From Prosopocoilus inquinatus (lineage: Eukaryota; Arthropoda; Insecta; Coleoptera; Lucanidae): 64,000 bases of DNA. The number at the start of each line of letters is the position of its first letter. The first letter of the stretch is position 1. The stretch lies in assembly GCA_036172665.1 (NCBI GenBank), contig CM069875.1, positions 12,790,001 to 12,854,000 on the forward strand. Direction: 5' to 3'. The notes under the pieces are model-generated. The model was not told the origin of the DNA, did no database searches, and was given only the letters and a program-made list of their open reading frames with translations. Shown in pieces: positions 12,009 to 23,126 of the stretch. Both the position numbers and the translations under genes were made by a program.

Positions 12009-12049
12009 CTACTGAGGATGGCAGCGTAGCTGCCGAAATACGTATATGG
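12009..12049 (+). ncRNA. Hammerhead-ribozyme-like core, degenerate, Penelope-related
   Basis: CTGAGGA (12012-12018) fits the CUGANGA box. GGCAGC and GCTGCC (12020-12025 and 12029-12034) form stem II. GAAA follows at 12035-12038, then the self-complementary ATACGTAT typical of the tiny stem III in Penelope-element ribozymes. Stem I is poor, only about three pairs, and there is one extra base before stem II. I regard it as a decayed ribozyme. The downstream bases resemble the right arm of the hairpin at 8936-9005. Confidence 0.45.
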
Positions 12050-12059
12050 TATTAAAAAA

Positions 12060-13720
12060 CTTTTTGTGGTAAGGAAATTTAATCCAATTTTATTGTACTA
12101 CAAACCAGTCTCCAATACATTTGAATGACCAAGAGAAATTCAAACAAATTATGTTTAAGTATCTGAGTTGACCGCAAGAGGGCGCAATCAAGAGCTCAAC
12201 AGTAAAAATTAATTTTACTAACAAAATTCTCAGAATAAGGTACCGCACAGTAGAACGATCTAATGTAATGCTTTGGACATCGGTCAGAAACTCAAATATC
12301 AAATTCAGAAAATCTTTTCATACATATTTGTTACTTATGTTGGTATGTTAAAGCATCTTCACTTTTTTTTAATTTCTTTAAAAAATAAGCCACATAATAG
12401 CTGAAAAATAATGTCTTTTTTAAAGCAGAAAAAAATTCAAATTTGTATATCTTCATTGGAGTTTTTCTAAATTGCAACAAACTTTATACTGAAAAGAGTG
12501 TGTTTAAGTACATTATCCCTGATATATGAAATATATGCTCCAATGTGTCCAGTTTCGTAAAACTCGCAATATCGCGCTGTATAATGTGCTACATTAATAC
12601 ACTACGACACTAAGTTTCAAGCTGATACCATCAGATTTTGCGACTTCCTGCGACCTTACCAGATATTTAAATTTTTATGAATATTGAGTGTTCAATCTAA
12701 GACGGTTCTTTTGATATCTCTTTAGTTAGTCATTTTACAAAAGTTTCATTATTTTATATAAGGTATATTTTATAGTTAGTTTGCTGTATACAAAGTGTTC
12801 CGTTTAATTTGAACGTTATATCACTTCGTTATTTTAAATGGAAGACCCTATGTTTTTACATTTTCGGATTCCGGGCTCAATTTTAATGTGACTTTATGTA
12901 CCACACATAGGGCCTAATGTAAACCATTTACGCGTTATTCAACTTTTTAAAACATATCACTGTTACAGTACTTTAAACAAATGCAAATATCTTCCAAACA
13001 AATGACGCTAGGGACTTGTGTTTTTTTGCAAGAGACTCATCTTGAAATGCTTTTTCACTTACACGATTAAGAAAAATGTCAAGTAACAAGGTCTTACAAA
13101 CAATTTAAAGTATATTTATTATTTTTTAAATGTATATTTATTGTATGTAATTAAAGTATATCGAACATATCAAGAAAAATTTTACAATTTTTTGACGATA
13201 TAAACCTGTTTTTTGAAATCTGAAGTATTATTTCAAACAGGTAACAGGTAAACATTAGAAATATCTTTCACGTTGACATTAAAAGTCACAATAACACGAA
13301 CAAATTAAACTATCTAATAGGAAAGTACAGTTCATTTAGCAGGTCAGGATAAAAATAGATCCTGAGAAACGTCAAAATTAATATTTTGTCTTTCATTTTG
13401 TCGACGGTTTCAATCTTTTCAAGATTCAAGTTCAAAATTCGCTGTCCTCTGTGTTCTTTTAATTTTTCATTGTAATTATTCAGAATTTTCAGTGTTTTCC
13501 GTTTTTATTGATCTGATAAGATTAATTGCGTACGTTCGTAAGCTTGTGGTGTTTATAAACGGAAATTTTAATTTACATTAAAATTCGTTTGTTTATTTTT
13601 AAATATTCGAACTGTAGTTACATTATTTTCACGTTGCTTCTTTTCTTGTATACAAAAGTAGACTTTTGTTGTGAATTCCTTTAATATTTCTTGAATTTTT
13701 TCTTTTTATTCTGTTATTTT
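12060..13720. other. Gene-free stretch
   Basis: AT-rich. Around 12790-12860 there is sequence resembling the inner part of a fold-back arm (TTATTTTAAATGGAA, also near 52295). The rest shows nothing I can name. Confidence 0.4.
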
Positions 13721-13777
13721 TCTTGTTAGTTTACGCCTCTTTGATACCATTTTGTAGTGTTTGTAAGCAAACACTAA

Positions 13778-13890
13778 GAGGAAGACAGGAAAATTCTGCG
13801 TTTACAAAGAATTCTTCTCGCGAAACCGAGAGAGGCCCGGGTTCACATCCCGCAAGTGACAGAATTTTTCTGTCTTCCTGTTACTGTTTC
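13778..13890. repeat. Short inverted repeat
   Basis: The word AGGAAGACAGGAAAATTCTG (about 13780) returns inverted as CAGAATTTTTCTGTCTTCCT (about 13862). The stem encloses about 60 bases. Possibly a small MITE; no target duplication was identified. Confidence 0.65.
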
Positions 13891-13936
13891 CTACCTCGTA
13901 TTAATTTATTTTATTAGAATAAATTATAACCAAATA

Positions 13937-14425
13937 ACCTGATGGGTGGGAAAATATGGAACGTATTTTCTCAAAATACTTCATCTATGCGTTGTTATAT
14001 CGGGTATTCAATTTGAAAGGGTTGTTGTTATATCAGCTAATTTCTATGTTGATGCTGAATTTAGTTTAATTTAATGTATAATCGAAAAACGTAATAATAT
14101 ACTATAGGGTGTTCAATTTAAAAAAAAAAAAACTTTAGTTTATATCTCGTTTATCCGACCATCAATTGTTTTTCTATGAGCACACAGAGAAACTTTGTAT
14201 TAGTCCCTTTAAGTTAAGTGTTAAGTATGTTTTCCTAAAGTCAAAAATAAGAGTTAAAGGGGGTAGGAATTCTCGCGTAGTCTTCTCAAAAAACTTCATC
14301 TATGCGTTGCTATATTGGGTGTTCTTTTTGGAAGGGTTACCATTGTAAAGTTTCTTAATTTTGATGATAAAAATTAGGTTAAATTAGGAAAGATTCTCTA
14401 ATTTCCATGTTGATTCTGAATTTGT
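13937..14425. repeat. Imperfect direct repeat
   Basis: A segment with CTTCATCTATGCGTTG at about 13979 recurs at about 14297, followed in both copies by a related TTGATxCTGAATTT segment. It looks like an old duplication or two copies of one repeat. No coding potential is evident. Confidence 0.5.
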
Positions 14426-15164
14426 AAACAATTGCATTGCTAGTCAACACATTTGTACGATTTTTTATTTTTTTAGCAGTATAGTATTTTGTATTTCATT
14501 CGGTAGAAATTTCTTTCTTTTTACAACGATGCCAACATTTTTTAATTACTTAAAACAACTAAATAATAACAGAAAAATATTTTTAAATTAGTAGGGCATG
14601 TTCATAATGAAACATTATCTCTGTATCCACTGCAAATTCACAGATTCCTCATTCTAAGGAATAAATTCTGTGAAAGTCTTAGTAATGGCAAAAAGTACCA
14701 ACCTTCGGATTTCGCCGAGACTAATCATTTTGTAGCAAAAAAGTGTGAGACCTATGTATATTACATGCATTAACGTTTATATGTTAAAAAGTTTAGCTAA
14801 ATTTGCGCTAATATGAGTTGTTGAGTGTTGAGTCTGTTGTAAATGGTATTGGTATTATGTATACAAATTTTCATAAAAATATGTACACCTATGTAGCTAT
14901 AGTAGCCATGTCCAGTAGCTCCCACTAGATCGTTCCACTGTGTGCCGCTTTGATAACATCATTAGAAAGTTGAATTAATTCTGCACAATTTTGATTTTAG
15001 ATTTATTATCGTATCACCATTAATAAGAGTGGAAAAAACTTCGGCTCATTTAAAAGAGAATTTTAAGCTGATTTAAAATTTGTATTCGATGACTCCGGCT
15101 ACTTTGTTATAAAGAAGATAGAGGCGCTATTTGCAAAAGTACTAGTTTTTCCCAATTTTCCAAA

Positions 15165-15471
15165 TGGCGTCATTTTGCTGCCTCTAAAAGTTGCCATAGT
15201 TTTAAATGAACCAATTCTCACTCGGCAGTATTTTATGTCAAAAAATTAAATGTAAAAATTTGACGCGACGCGCTGCTCGTGTGAGAATTAAGCCTTAGGC
15301 TCAATTCTCACACGGCACCACGTCGCGTCGCGTCATTTTGCTGCCTCGAAAAGTTGTCATGGTTTCAAATGTAGCAATTCTCACTTGGCAGCATTTTATG
15401 TCAAAAAATTACATGTAAAAGCATAGGAACCAAAATGACGCGACGCGCTGCCGTGTGAGAATTGCGCCTTA
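15165..15471. mobile_element. 171-bp MITE (TSD TTA) beside a partial sister copy
   Basis: The complete copy is 15298-15468. It starts GGCTCAATTCTCACACGGC and ends in the inverse form, flanked by TTA on both sides (15295-15297 and 15469-15471). 15165-15294 is most of a second copy, joined head to tail. Both contain GACGCGACGCGCTGC near the right end. The 3-bp TTA duplication suggests PIF/Harbinger mobilisation. Confidence 0.88.
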
Positions 15472-15514
15472 TGGTTTGCTGTATGTATATTTGTATATCG
15501 CCAGTCATCACTCA

Positions 15515-15612
15515 TATTGAGACACCCGACATAGTGAGATCCCTTTAATACAAACTGAAAATTGAACTGGTTGATTCAGATTTTCGAAACGTTCGGATTA
15601 TCGAACAAAAGA
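15515..15612. repeat. Inverted repeat arm shared with 8641-8750
   Basis: It begins CATATTGAGACACCCG and is the reverse complement of the arm at 8641-8750. Confidence 0.65.
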
Positions 15613-15832
15613 CAGTTATGTTTGAGATATCTTATTTTACATATTAACAAATTTTACGAAGAGATTTTTTATCCAGCTATGATCACTTGCTACAAATACG
15701 ATACAATACACAGTTTTGTAAAAATGGTTTAAAGTATAATCAATAAAATCATTTCATAATTTTATCAACAATGTCTTAGTTTAAGTAACGATGTTTCGAC
15801 TTACAATTAAAATTTTCAGAATAAAAAATACA

Positions 15833-15952
15833 GTGAAGAGAATTAATAACGGCTTAACTGGCAAAGAAAAGTAACTGCTGACGTACTGTCCGGATGAGAT
15901 ATGTTGACAGTTACTTTTTCTTTGCCACTTATGCCGTTATTAACTCCCTTCA
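15833..15952. repeat. Hairpin element of about 120 bp
   Basis: TTAATAACGGCTTAACTGGC on the left matches GCCACTTATGCCGTTATTAA on the right as inverted copies, with a second matching block (AAAGAAAAGTAACTG and its inverse). Probably a small MITE. Confidence 0.7.
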
Positions 15953-16404
15953 TTTTTTTTGCTGGCGTTATTCCCTTTTTCACTATTTATTGATAGTTAC
16001 AAATTATGAGTCTTCGCTTACAAATACTTACTAAAGTCTTGTTAATTATGGACAATGAAAATGTTTTAAAATTCATCAAGAAGGGAGCTCCCGAGATGTT
16101 GGCTGCTCAAAATTAGTTACCTAATGTAACACCAATGACTGAGTTACAAATTATTGCAACCTGATTACAAATACAGATAACTTTCTAATTACTGGTAACG
16201 AAAACGTATAATAATTATAATAGTTACCTTACAAATTATTATCCCTTGTTCATAATTCATTACCAATTGCTACATAAATATAAATTAATAAGCTGTTATT
16301 CTAGGGGCCAACTACACGGAGCCACCCTATCTTGCCCAGGCCTGATTTAGATGATTAGAAATTAAAGAAAATCATACCACTCGATGGATATCTCACATAC
16401 TTAC
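15953..16404. other. Start of intron 4 of Hrs/HGS or downstream sequence
   Basis: No exon is recognisable between this point and position 1 that would continue the gene ending at 16405. The usual linker and FYVE zinc finger exons were looked for on the minus strand and not seen. Confidence 0.4.
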
Positions 16405-17755
16405 TTTTAAATTTGAATGCTTTGAATTTTTACGAAGTGCAAAATTCCAAGCCTGAATCAACTCTAGAAGCTTTTGGCGAACATTTTCATGTGGAGTACT
16501 CTTGGTTAATTCGTGTAACATCTCACAAAAAGGTTTTGTAGTCAATTCATCATGCACAGCAGTGCCTTATAACAAAAACAATAAATCATTTTGAGTAAAT
16601 AATGAAGCAAAATATACATACCACAATTCTTGACCATACTTTCCAGCAGCTGCAAAGCATATATTGCAGTGTGGGGGTTTGGAGAAATCAGTTTCTTTTT
16701 TATTGCATTTAGAGCAGTTCTCGGCCTGCAAGTACCTTTTTTTTATTCTATGAAAATACAGGAGGATGCAGTTACTTACTGCACATCATTCTGGCGTATT
16801 AAATCGCATATTTGAAGTATTGTGGGCCAATCTGGTTCCATTAGCAAATTGCTAGTAGCTTTATCTATAAAACCATTTAAATATTTTCAATAAAAGAAAT
16901 AGAACTTATAAAACCAACCTATTTGAGAGGTCATTCTCATATAACAATATGCACAGCTCCTCATTTTTGTTAAACTCCAGCTTCAGAAAACATAGGTACT
17001 CTTACATTTTAGGCAAAATGTTTTACTATATTATGAAACAGAGGAAAAACGTTCTCTAAATAATAATAATAAATGATACATAAATTAAAAAGCATATTTT
17101 GTTCACTTAGACCTGTTTTCTTCACCACCTGATCAATTTATCAGCCATTTAGAACCCTGAAAACCATTGTATTAATAATGATTTCCTCGCATAAATTAAT
17201 CAAGAGGTAAAGAAATTGGACCTTAATCATATTGATGATAAAGCAAATCTGAGTTATGAAACGTTATAAACGCTCTGAGTAAAAATGTGCAACTGTTGCA
17301 GCGAGTTTTAAACTGCTTTTTGTTTTGCTCTATCAGTGTGTGCCTGATTCTATTAAAAGGATTGAAAAAACACTTTCTAACAAAATTAGTCAAGAACGTT
17401 TTGTAAAAAGTTGTTTTTGCTTCATGAGTGTGAGGGCAACCTTACGTAGTGATTTCAATAAGTAAGATATTCATCGATCATCCAAAATTTGTACGGTGTC
17501 TGTGTATTATTTGCGCTTGACCAATTAATTTAAAATTTATTTTCTCTGTTTTCTGGGGTTGGGTGTAAGATCAGATTTGTACATATCTATTGTACATAAT
17601 CTGAACTCCTCTCCTAGATTTCTCTCTTAGATTATTGTTTCCTTTATTACTGTTATGTATGTATGCACCCAGAGAGAAATAAAGTCATTATTATTTTTAA
17701 AAGGTGGCAAATGAAACTTACCCAGCAACTTTTCAAAGCCAGTCGACTTGAACAT
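16405..17755 (-). CDS. HGS: Hrs/HGS, exons 1-4 (VHS domain), partial
   Basis: Hrs is the ESCRT-0 subunit that binds ubiquitinated cargo on endosomes. Four exons read as one frame: 17722-17755 (ATG at 17755), 16780-16864, 16622-16725 and 16405-16565. Introns of 857, 54 and 56 bp have GT-AG borders (donors GTAAGT, GTAAGT, GTATGT), and phases join exactly to 128 codons ending at another GTAAGT donor. Diagnostic segments are MFKSTGFEKLLDKATS, EPDWPTILQICDLIRQ, NPHTAIYALQLLESMVKNCG, and STPHENVRQKLLELIQAW, the last nearly as in Drosophila Hrs. This covers most of the VHS domain. The FYVE, UIM and coiled-coil exons are not in the 16.4 kb to the left, so the gene either has a very long fourth intron leaving the window or has been cut. 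The visible exons are intact. Confidence 0.92.
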
Positions 17756-17878
17756 TTTGAAAATACAATAGACTTGATACTATTTCTTAAGCACGTACAC
17801 GGATGACTCACAAAATGACAAAACGAGAAGTTTCATGAAAACAGCTGATACTGATAACACTGTATAGTGACCTGGCAC
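17756..17878 (-). promoter_or_regulatory. Presumed 5' flank of Hrs/HGS
   Basis: These 120 bases separate the Hrs start codon from the first unit of a tandem duplication. No TATA box is obvious. The role is inferred from position only. Confidence 0.3.
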
Positions 17879-19135
17879 CTTTGAAGTTCATACTACAATT
17901 TTCCGGACCTATGTTAGCGGGCTCTCATTCTAATGCTATCAGATGTCGCTAGTTGAAAAACTTGTTTATTTCGTAAGATACACTTCTTATTTTCTTATTT
18001 TAAAAAACAAAAGCTTGTTTTGTTAGAAAAATTACAAGTGAGCTTAAAATATTCGAAACACGATGAAATTCGATAAGATAAATCTAATGGCTACTTATCC
18101 ACCAAAACAGCTGATCGGTAGGCGGAACGTCCGTTTTTTGGCCATGTTCAAGTGATCACCGAGCCTGAATGCAGACCATGATGCAGAATCAGCATAGTGA
18201 AATTTAACAACTCGTGTTCTTAAAGAGTTATTGTGAGAATACTAGCTGCTGAAGTTTGGCACTCCAAAAGCATGTTTGTTCAATAGCTATGTTAAATTAG
18301 TAACTCAGCTCCTGTGGTTACCTGAGCGCGGCCATTAAAAAATCAACCATTGACCGTTGCGCCACCCTTGACTATTTGAGGAAGGACCGCTCGTTTTCAG
18401 ACATCACCCTCAGAAACTGTACAAGCAAAAAGCCGAAGCTGTCCATACTGATTGATGTGTATACTGTGCTGATAACACGGTACAGACATCAATCAGTAGG
18501 GACAGCTTCTGTCGGTACCTTTGGAGTTCATACTACAATTTTCCGAACCTATGTTGGCGGGCAGTCATTCTAATGCTACCAGATGTCGCTACTTGAAAGA
18601 CTTATTTATTTCGTAAGATATATTTCTTATTTTAAAAAACAAAAGCTTGCTTTATTAGAAAAATTACAAGTGAGCTCAAAATAGTCGAAACATGATGAGA
18701 TTCGATAAGATAATCTAATAGTTACTTATCCACCAAAACAGCTGATCGGTAATTGACGGCCATATTGAACGCGTGCCGGAATTCTGGAGGGACGTCCGTT
18801 TCTTGGCCAAGTTCAGGTGATCACCGAGCCTGAATGCAGACCCTGATGCAGACTCAGCATATCGAAAGTTAACAACTCGTGTTCTTAAAGGGTTAATGTG
18901 AGAATACTAGCTGCTGAAGCTTGGCACTCCAAAAGCATGTCTGTTCAATAGCTATGTTGAATTAGTAATTCAGCTCCTGTGGTTACCTGAACGAGGCAAT
19001 CAACCATTGACCGTTGCGCCACGCTCGGCCGCTTGATGAATGCCTGCTCACTTCGCACATGCGCTCTCAGAAACGGTAAGAGCGAAAAGCCCAAGCTGTC
19101 TCTACTCATTAATGTGTGTACTGTGCTGATAAGTT
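17879..19135. repeat. Tandem duplication, period about 640 bp
   Basis: The first unit (17879-18518) and the second (18519 to about 19135) share long stretches, for example GAGTTCATACTACAATTTTCC or a near match at 17885 and 18525, and GATCACCGAGCCTGAATGCA at 18154 and 18818. At the junction (about 18438-18510) a short inverted repeat pairs GAAGCTGTCCATACTGATTG with a following inverse copy. It is noncoding and lies immediately upstream of Hrs. Confidence 0.85.
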
Positions 19136-19515
19136 GAGCAGTGTTACCATTTACTAAAAATAATATTACATTTCTAAAAACATTTAAATTATCATTTTTG
19201 CAGGTTTTCTAATTATATATTTGGAGAGAGAATTGGACATAGAGGATATATAGAAATAAATAAGTAATAAAATATAATTTTATATTACAGAAATCAGAAA
19301 ATCAGCAACTATAGCCCCTTTCCAATTATGAATATCAAGCACCTGAGATGATTTAAACTGATCTGATCCGAACTACACTTTCGAGATTTCAATGGGAACA
19401 CTGCATAAGTCGTATAGGTGTTGAAATAAGGGTAGTCATAGGAACAGGTGCGCGAGGTGACGGGAAAAAGTAAAAAAGATCTGTTCGAGTGCGTTCCGCA
19501 AACTGCAATTGGAAC
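19136..19515. other. Gene-free stretch
   Basis: AT-rich, no recognisable motif. Confidence 0.35.
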
Positions 19516-19900
19516 ACATTGGGGTCTATTCTGTAACATTGATATGGACTTGAAACGTAACAATTATTGATATAGAATGTGACCTTGCAAATTCACTTGC
19601 TAAGCATATCAATTAATTGAAGAGGCCGTGCTGTCTAGCAAATTCAATGACATAATTAGTGGTCGGATTGTCGTCAAGTGAAAGGTTAGAAGAAGCGTTA
19701 TTTTAGCATGGATTTGGAAGGTCAAATTGTTATTTGTTTTTCTATTTGTCGCTATAAGTACAAATAAATCACGATAACCTTACAATTGGCAACGCAAGTT
19801 GTGCATCTTTTCAATTCGCATTGAAGTTCTCTTCAATTATTGAAGACCTTGAAGATGCATAGCAATTGATATGCATATCAATGTTACAGAATAGGCCCGA
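19516..19900. mobile_element. MITE, TIR with TATTCTGTAACATTGATATG
   Basis: The left end reads GGGGTCTATTCTGTAACATT and the right end is its inverse (AATGTTACAGAATAGGCCC). A second copy in opposite orientation is at 24447-25000. The small element at 37490-37636 has related ends. It is noncoding. I could not settle the target duplication. Confidence 0.8.
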
Positions 19901-20428
19901 TTGGATCAGTTCGGAGGAGCTCTGAGTAGCTCATTTTGGCAATAGGGTACATGACAATAATATAAAATTATTAATTAAAGCTCTCTAATCGAGACTATAG
20001 TCAATAACACACGCGAAAACACCAAATTTGTACGCTGTTTCTATTTATTATTCTCCTAAATTAACAATAAATAAAATCGAAAATATTCAAATATAAATCA
20101 CGTGGTTTCGAAAAGCTTCCCATTCGTCGTGACGTCAGTGTTCATATATTGTCCTTGACGTTTATGTTGCATGCAGACCCTTGTGAAATAGTTTGAATGT
20201 TTGCTCTTAATATGTGCTGAAAAATACAATTTTAATTTAAGCAACAATTACGAAGTGAATATCTTAAAGAAATTATTAAATTTTTTTACTTTGTTGGTGA
20301 GAAAATTGTGGTGGAAACGGGAACTTTTCGCCATTGAGAAGTAAGGTCACAATACTGATATGTTTTACTATTTATTGTAATAAGTTTTATGCGTTCGTAT
20401 TGATATTCACTTATTACGATTTTACAAT

Positions 20429-21009
20429 AGGTATATTCGTTTTAGAAATGCTGGGTTTGCCAAAGTAGCGTCATCGTCAAGTACCCGATGCCCATCTAGG
20501 TCAAGTTATGGTTGCATCAGAAATTGATCTAAAACGAATAGTTTGGATGGGCAAGTTGGTGCCTAGAGAAAAGAAAAATGTTAAATCAACATAATTTTCG
20601 TTTGGGTACGTTCAATGCAATCATTTATTTAAAAGAAAAGCCATTATGTATTCTATTCAAGTAAAAAAATGTTTGAATCAAAAGAAACTGCTTGAATTAA
20701 CGTAAAGTGTGCATCATTCAAATAAATAAATGCATCGACTGTATTCAAACAAAGAGTTTTCTGTGTGATGAACACCGACCTTTCAGAAAAATAACTAAAT
20801 TAAGGTTAAGTAAACAACACTTTGGTGTTGACGCAACTAAACCCTACTCTGGAGTAGGTGCACATTGCGTCAACACCAGCACTGCCGCAGTGGCAATTAA
20901 AACGAATATGCCAATGTCAAATACAGCATGCCGAAAATCTAAAACGAATACACGTTTCGTTGACGCAGGTGACTTGCGGCAACGTAAGTCATCTAAAACG
21001 AATATACCT
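20429..21009. mobile_element. 581-bp MITE-like element with perfect 18-bp ends
   Basis: AGGTATATTCGTTTTAGA at 20429-20446 is exactly inverted at 20992-21009, with AAT on both flanks. Several further copies of TCTAAAACGAAT lie inside. It encloses a second inverted repeat at about 20820-20880 (GGTGTTGACGCAA and its inverse), so it may be composite. The plus-strand frame inside (20707-21018) is an incidental open frame. Confidence 0.75.
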
Positions 21010-22619
21010 AATATATGAACATTGACGTCACACAGTCAGAATATGCGTTTTGGCGGGAATTTAATCAATTGAAATTTCTTTAATTTTTATGGCTTTAATA
21101 TTAATTTATGAAAAAAAAGAAATATATCTAAATTATCGTATTTTTACCTACTTTCAAATAAAATATTTAAAAAAAATGTTCATGTACCCTATTGGAAAGC
21201 GGCTTATGTCCGATCAAAACCGATTTTCTTGCCGAAACTAAAACCGAAACCGAATTTCGGCGATTAACTCAATTTCAGCCGAAACCGAATCTTATTCGAA
21301 GAAAGTTAAGAGATAGTTTTCCTAAAAGTCTAAATTAATAGTTTTATTAGTGTTGTGAGTCGCTAAAACTATCACGTCACCTCACAGTAAATTTCCAATG
21401 TTACCGGTAAGGTAACATTGGAAATTTTCTAGTGTTTTTACCTTACCGGTAATGTATGTATGTAAATACGTAAGTTAAAACGAAAAATATTACTATAAAG
21501 AGTAATTTTTGCCTGTTAATTAATTTCACTATGAACTCTTGTAAATTTTTAGTTTTTGATTTCATACCAAAAAATTATTAAGAAAAAAGCTTTAATTTGA
21601 TCTCTCCTAGCTACTCTTTTAATCTCTTCCGTAGGTTATGAGTAAGGCCTCGAATCTGAGGGTCCATACTCAGAGGCGTTGTATTCCGCGCGCGGCGGGG
21701 CTCGATTTCTCGCTGCATTTCCGATAGGTACGGGGATTCTACGATCGAATTCTGTGTCTCATTAATTTTGATTTTGACAATTCGTCATTTATTTGATTGC
21801 TCAGTCTCTCCGTAAATATTGAAGAGTTCAATATTTACTTACAGAAAGCGTCTCTCACAACCTGTTATATTGAGAGATCATTCTCTCGCTTTAAAAGATA
21901 AGACATTCTCACGCCAAATCAAAACGAACGAACGAACGAACTAAAATTTGGAATGTTATTTAATAATTAATTAATAATAACAATTAATAGCTGAGAAATG
22001 TTAGTATTTTCTTCCCTTTTCGAATTTCGACGCGTAATCGGCATCTGGGAGACTGGACGGGTTATTTTCCTCGATGCTGTAGTTGTAAGACACTCAGTAT
22101 AAGTAAACATACCGCGTTTCCATATGAACGTACGTCGCTTCTTGGGAAAACATATCAAAGAATACCGTACATCGTACATCTCTCCATTACACTCGATATA
22201 ATTTCGATGAAAGTTCTCCTCTTCCTCTCGCGAAAACAGTATGTTGCATCTTATTCATATTATTCACACCGTGAATAGTAATGTACTTTAGAGTGTAAAG
22301 AATTGCTGCATGTAAACAACTGTCACGTAGTTTGTTGTTTGTAGATGTTTGTAAAGTAGAAGAAGTTCAACGTATAAAAGAACTTATAATATTTTCTGGA
22401 AACTAATTGTGACTAATTTAAGCGATCACACAATATTTTAAAAAAGGAAGCCGTTCCTTCAAAATTTTTGAAAATCTCGAAACCATCACCACCTAATACT
22501 TGGTGTTTAATTACGTTTTTCAGTCAATTTGTTAACTTCAAATACGTCCAGTTGCCACATAATACTTGGTTTAATAAAAATAAAGAAGAGTCCAGTAATA
22601 TTGGTGTACGTTAGTTAAT
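21010..22619. other. Gene-free stretch with a repeat end at 21348
   Basis: 21348-21470 matches (inverted) the right end of the element at 24234-25279 and contains the palindrome TTACCGGTAA twice. 21640-21730 is a GC-richer patch. There is a short (CGAA)n run near 21925. No gene was recognised. Confidence 0.45.
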
Positions 22620-23126
22620 TCACGAACAGATAAAATAGCGACATCTTACTATATCGCTTTTTGACCTGACATTGCAGTAGGATAGACAAATTGAAGCGGG
22701 ATTTGCTCCTAATAAGTCCCCCATGCAAGGCGGCCATGCTTGCTTCAATTTGTCTATCCTACTGCAATGTTAGGTCAAAAAGCGATAGTAAGATGTCGCT
22801 ATTTTATATGTTCATCATTCTTACATCGCAATTGCGAATAAATTGGGCAAGTCGTTTTTGGTCTGCAGTGGGAATGTCGAGCTACGTCTCTGCTGAAGAA
22901 GCCCCAAGCAGGGCTGAAACAGCTGTTCAGAAGCTGCTCGACGTTCTCACTGCAATCAAAAACGATTTGCACAAAATTTTTCTAAAAACTTTCATTATGC
23001 TTTGACAGCAAGCATGGCCGCCTTGCATGGGGGACTTATTAGGAGCAAATCCCACTTCAGCTGTCCAGAGGCTGCTCGAGGTTTTCACTGCAATCAAAAA
23101 CGATTTGCACAAAATTTTTCTAAGTT
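22620..23126. mobile_element. Fold-back repeat carrying a hammerhead ribozyme, copy 1
   Basis: 22626-22690 is repeated inverted at 22742-22807 (arms of about 65 bases including TTTTTGACCTGACATTGCAG or a near match). The element continues rightward through the ribozyme at 22876-22942 and two copies of the word CAATCAAAAACGATTTGCAC (about 22957 and 23092). The same family is at 33200-33718, and a fragment at 6466. There is no protein. The layout suggests a nonautonomous element of Penelope or retrozyme type. Confidence 0.8.
22876..22942 (+). ncRNA. Hammerhead ribozyme, type I-like
   Basis: All core parts are present. CTGAAGA is at 22893-22899. Stem II is AGCCC/GGGCT (22900-22904 with 22911-22915). 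GAAA is at 22916-22919. The tiny palindromic stem III is ACAGCTGT (22919-22926). Stem I is closed by TCTG/CAGA (22889-22892 with 22928-22931) plus an outer helix GTCGAGC/GCTCGAC (22876-22882 with 22936-22942). The predicted self-cleavage point is after 22927. A very short stem III is the form described for ribozymes of Penelope-like elements and retrozymes, which act as dimers. Confidence 0.8.

Noticed and set aside
13800..13865. tRNA-like T-arm (GGGTTCACATCCC) suggesting a tRNA or SINE
   Set aside because: No matching acceptor stem, D-arm or anticodon arm could be folded; the sequence lies within a simple inverted repeat.
8641..15612. A single 7-kb transposon defined by the inverted arms at both ends
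   Set aside because: No target duplication or internal transposase supports one element; separate family copies explain the arms equally well.
20707..21018. Plus-strand 103-codon frame
   Set aside because: It overlaps the repeats of a MITE-like element and has no recognisable domain.
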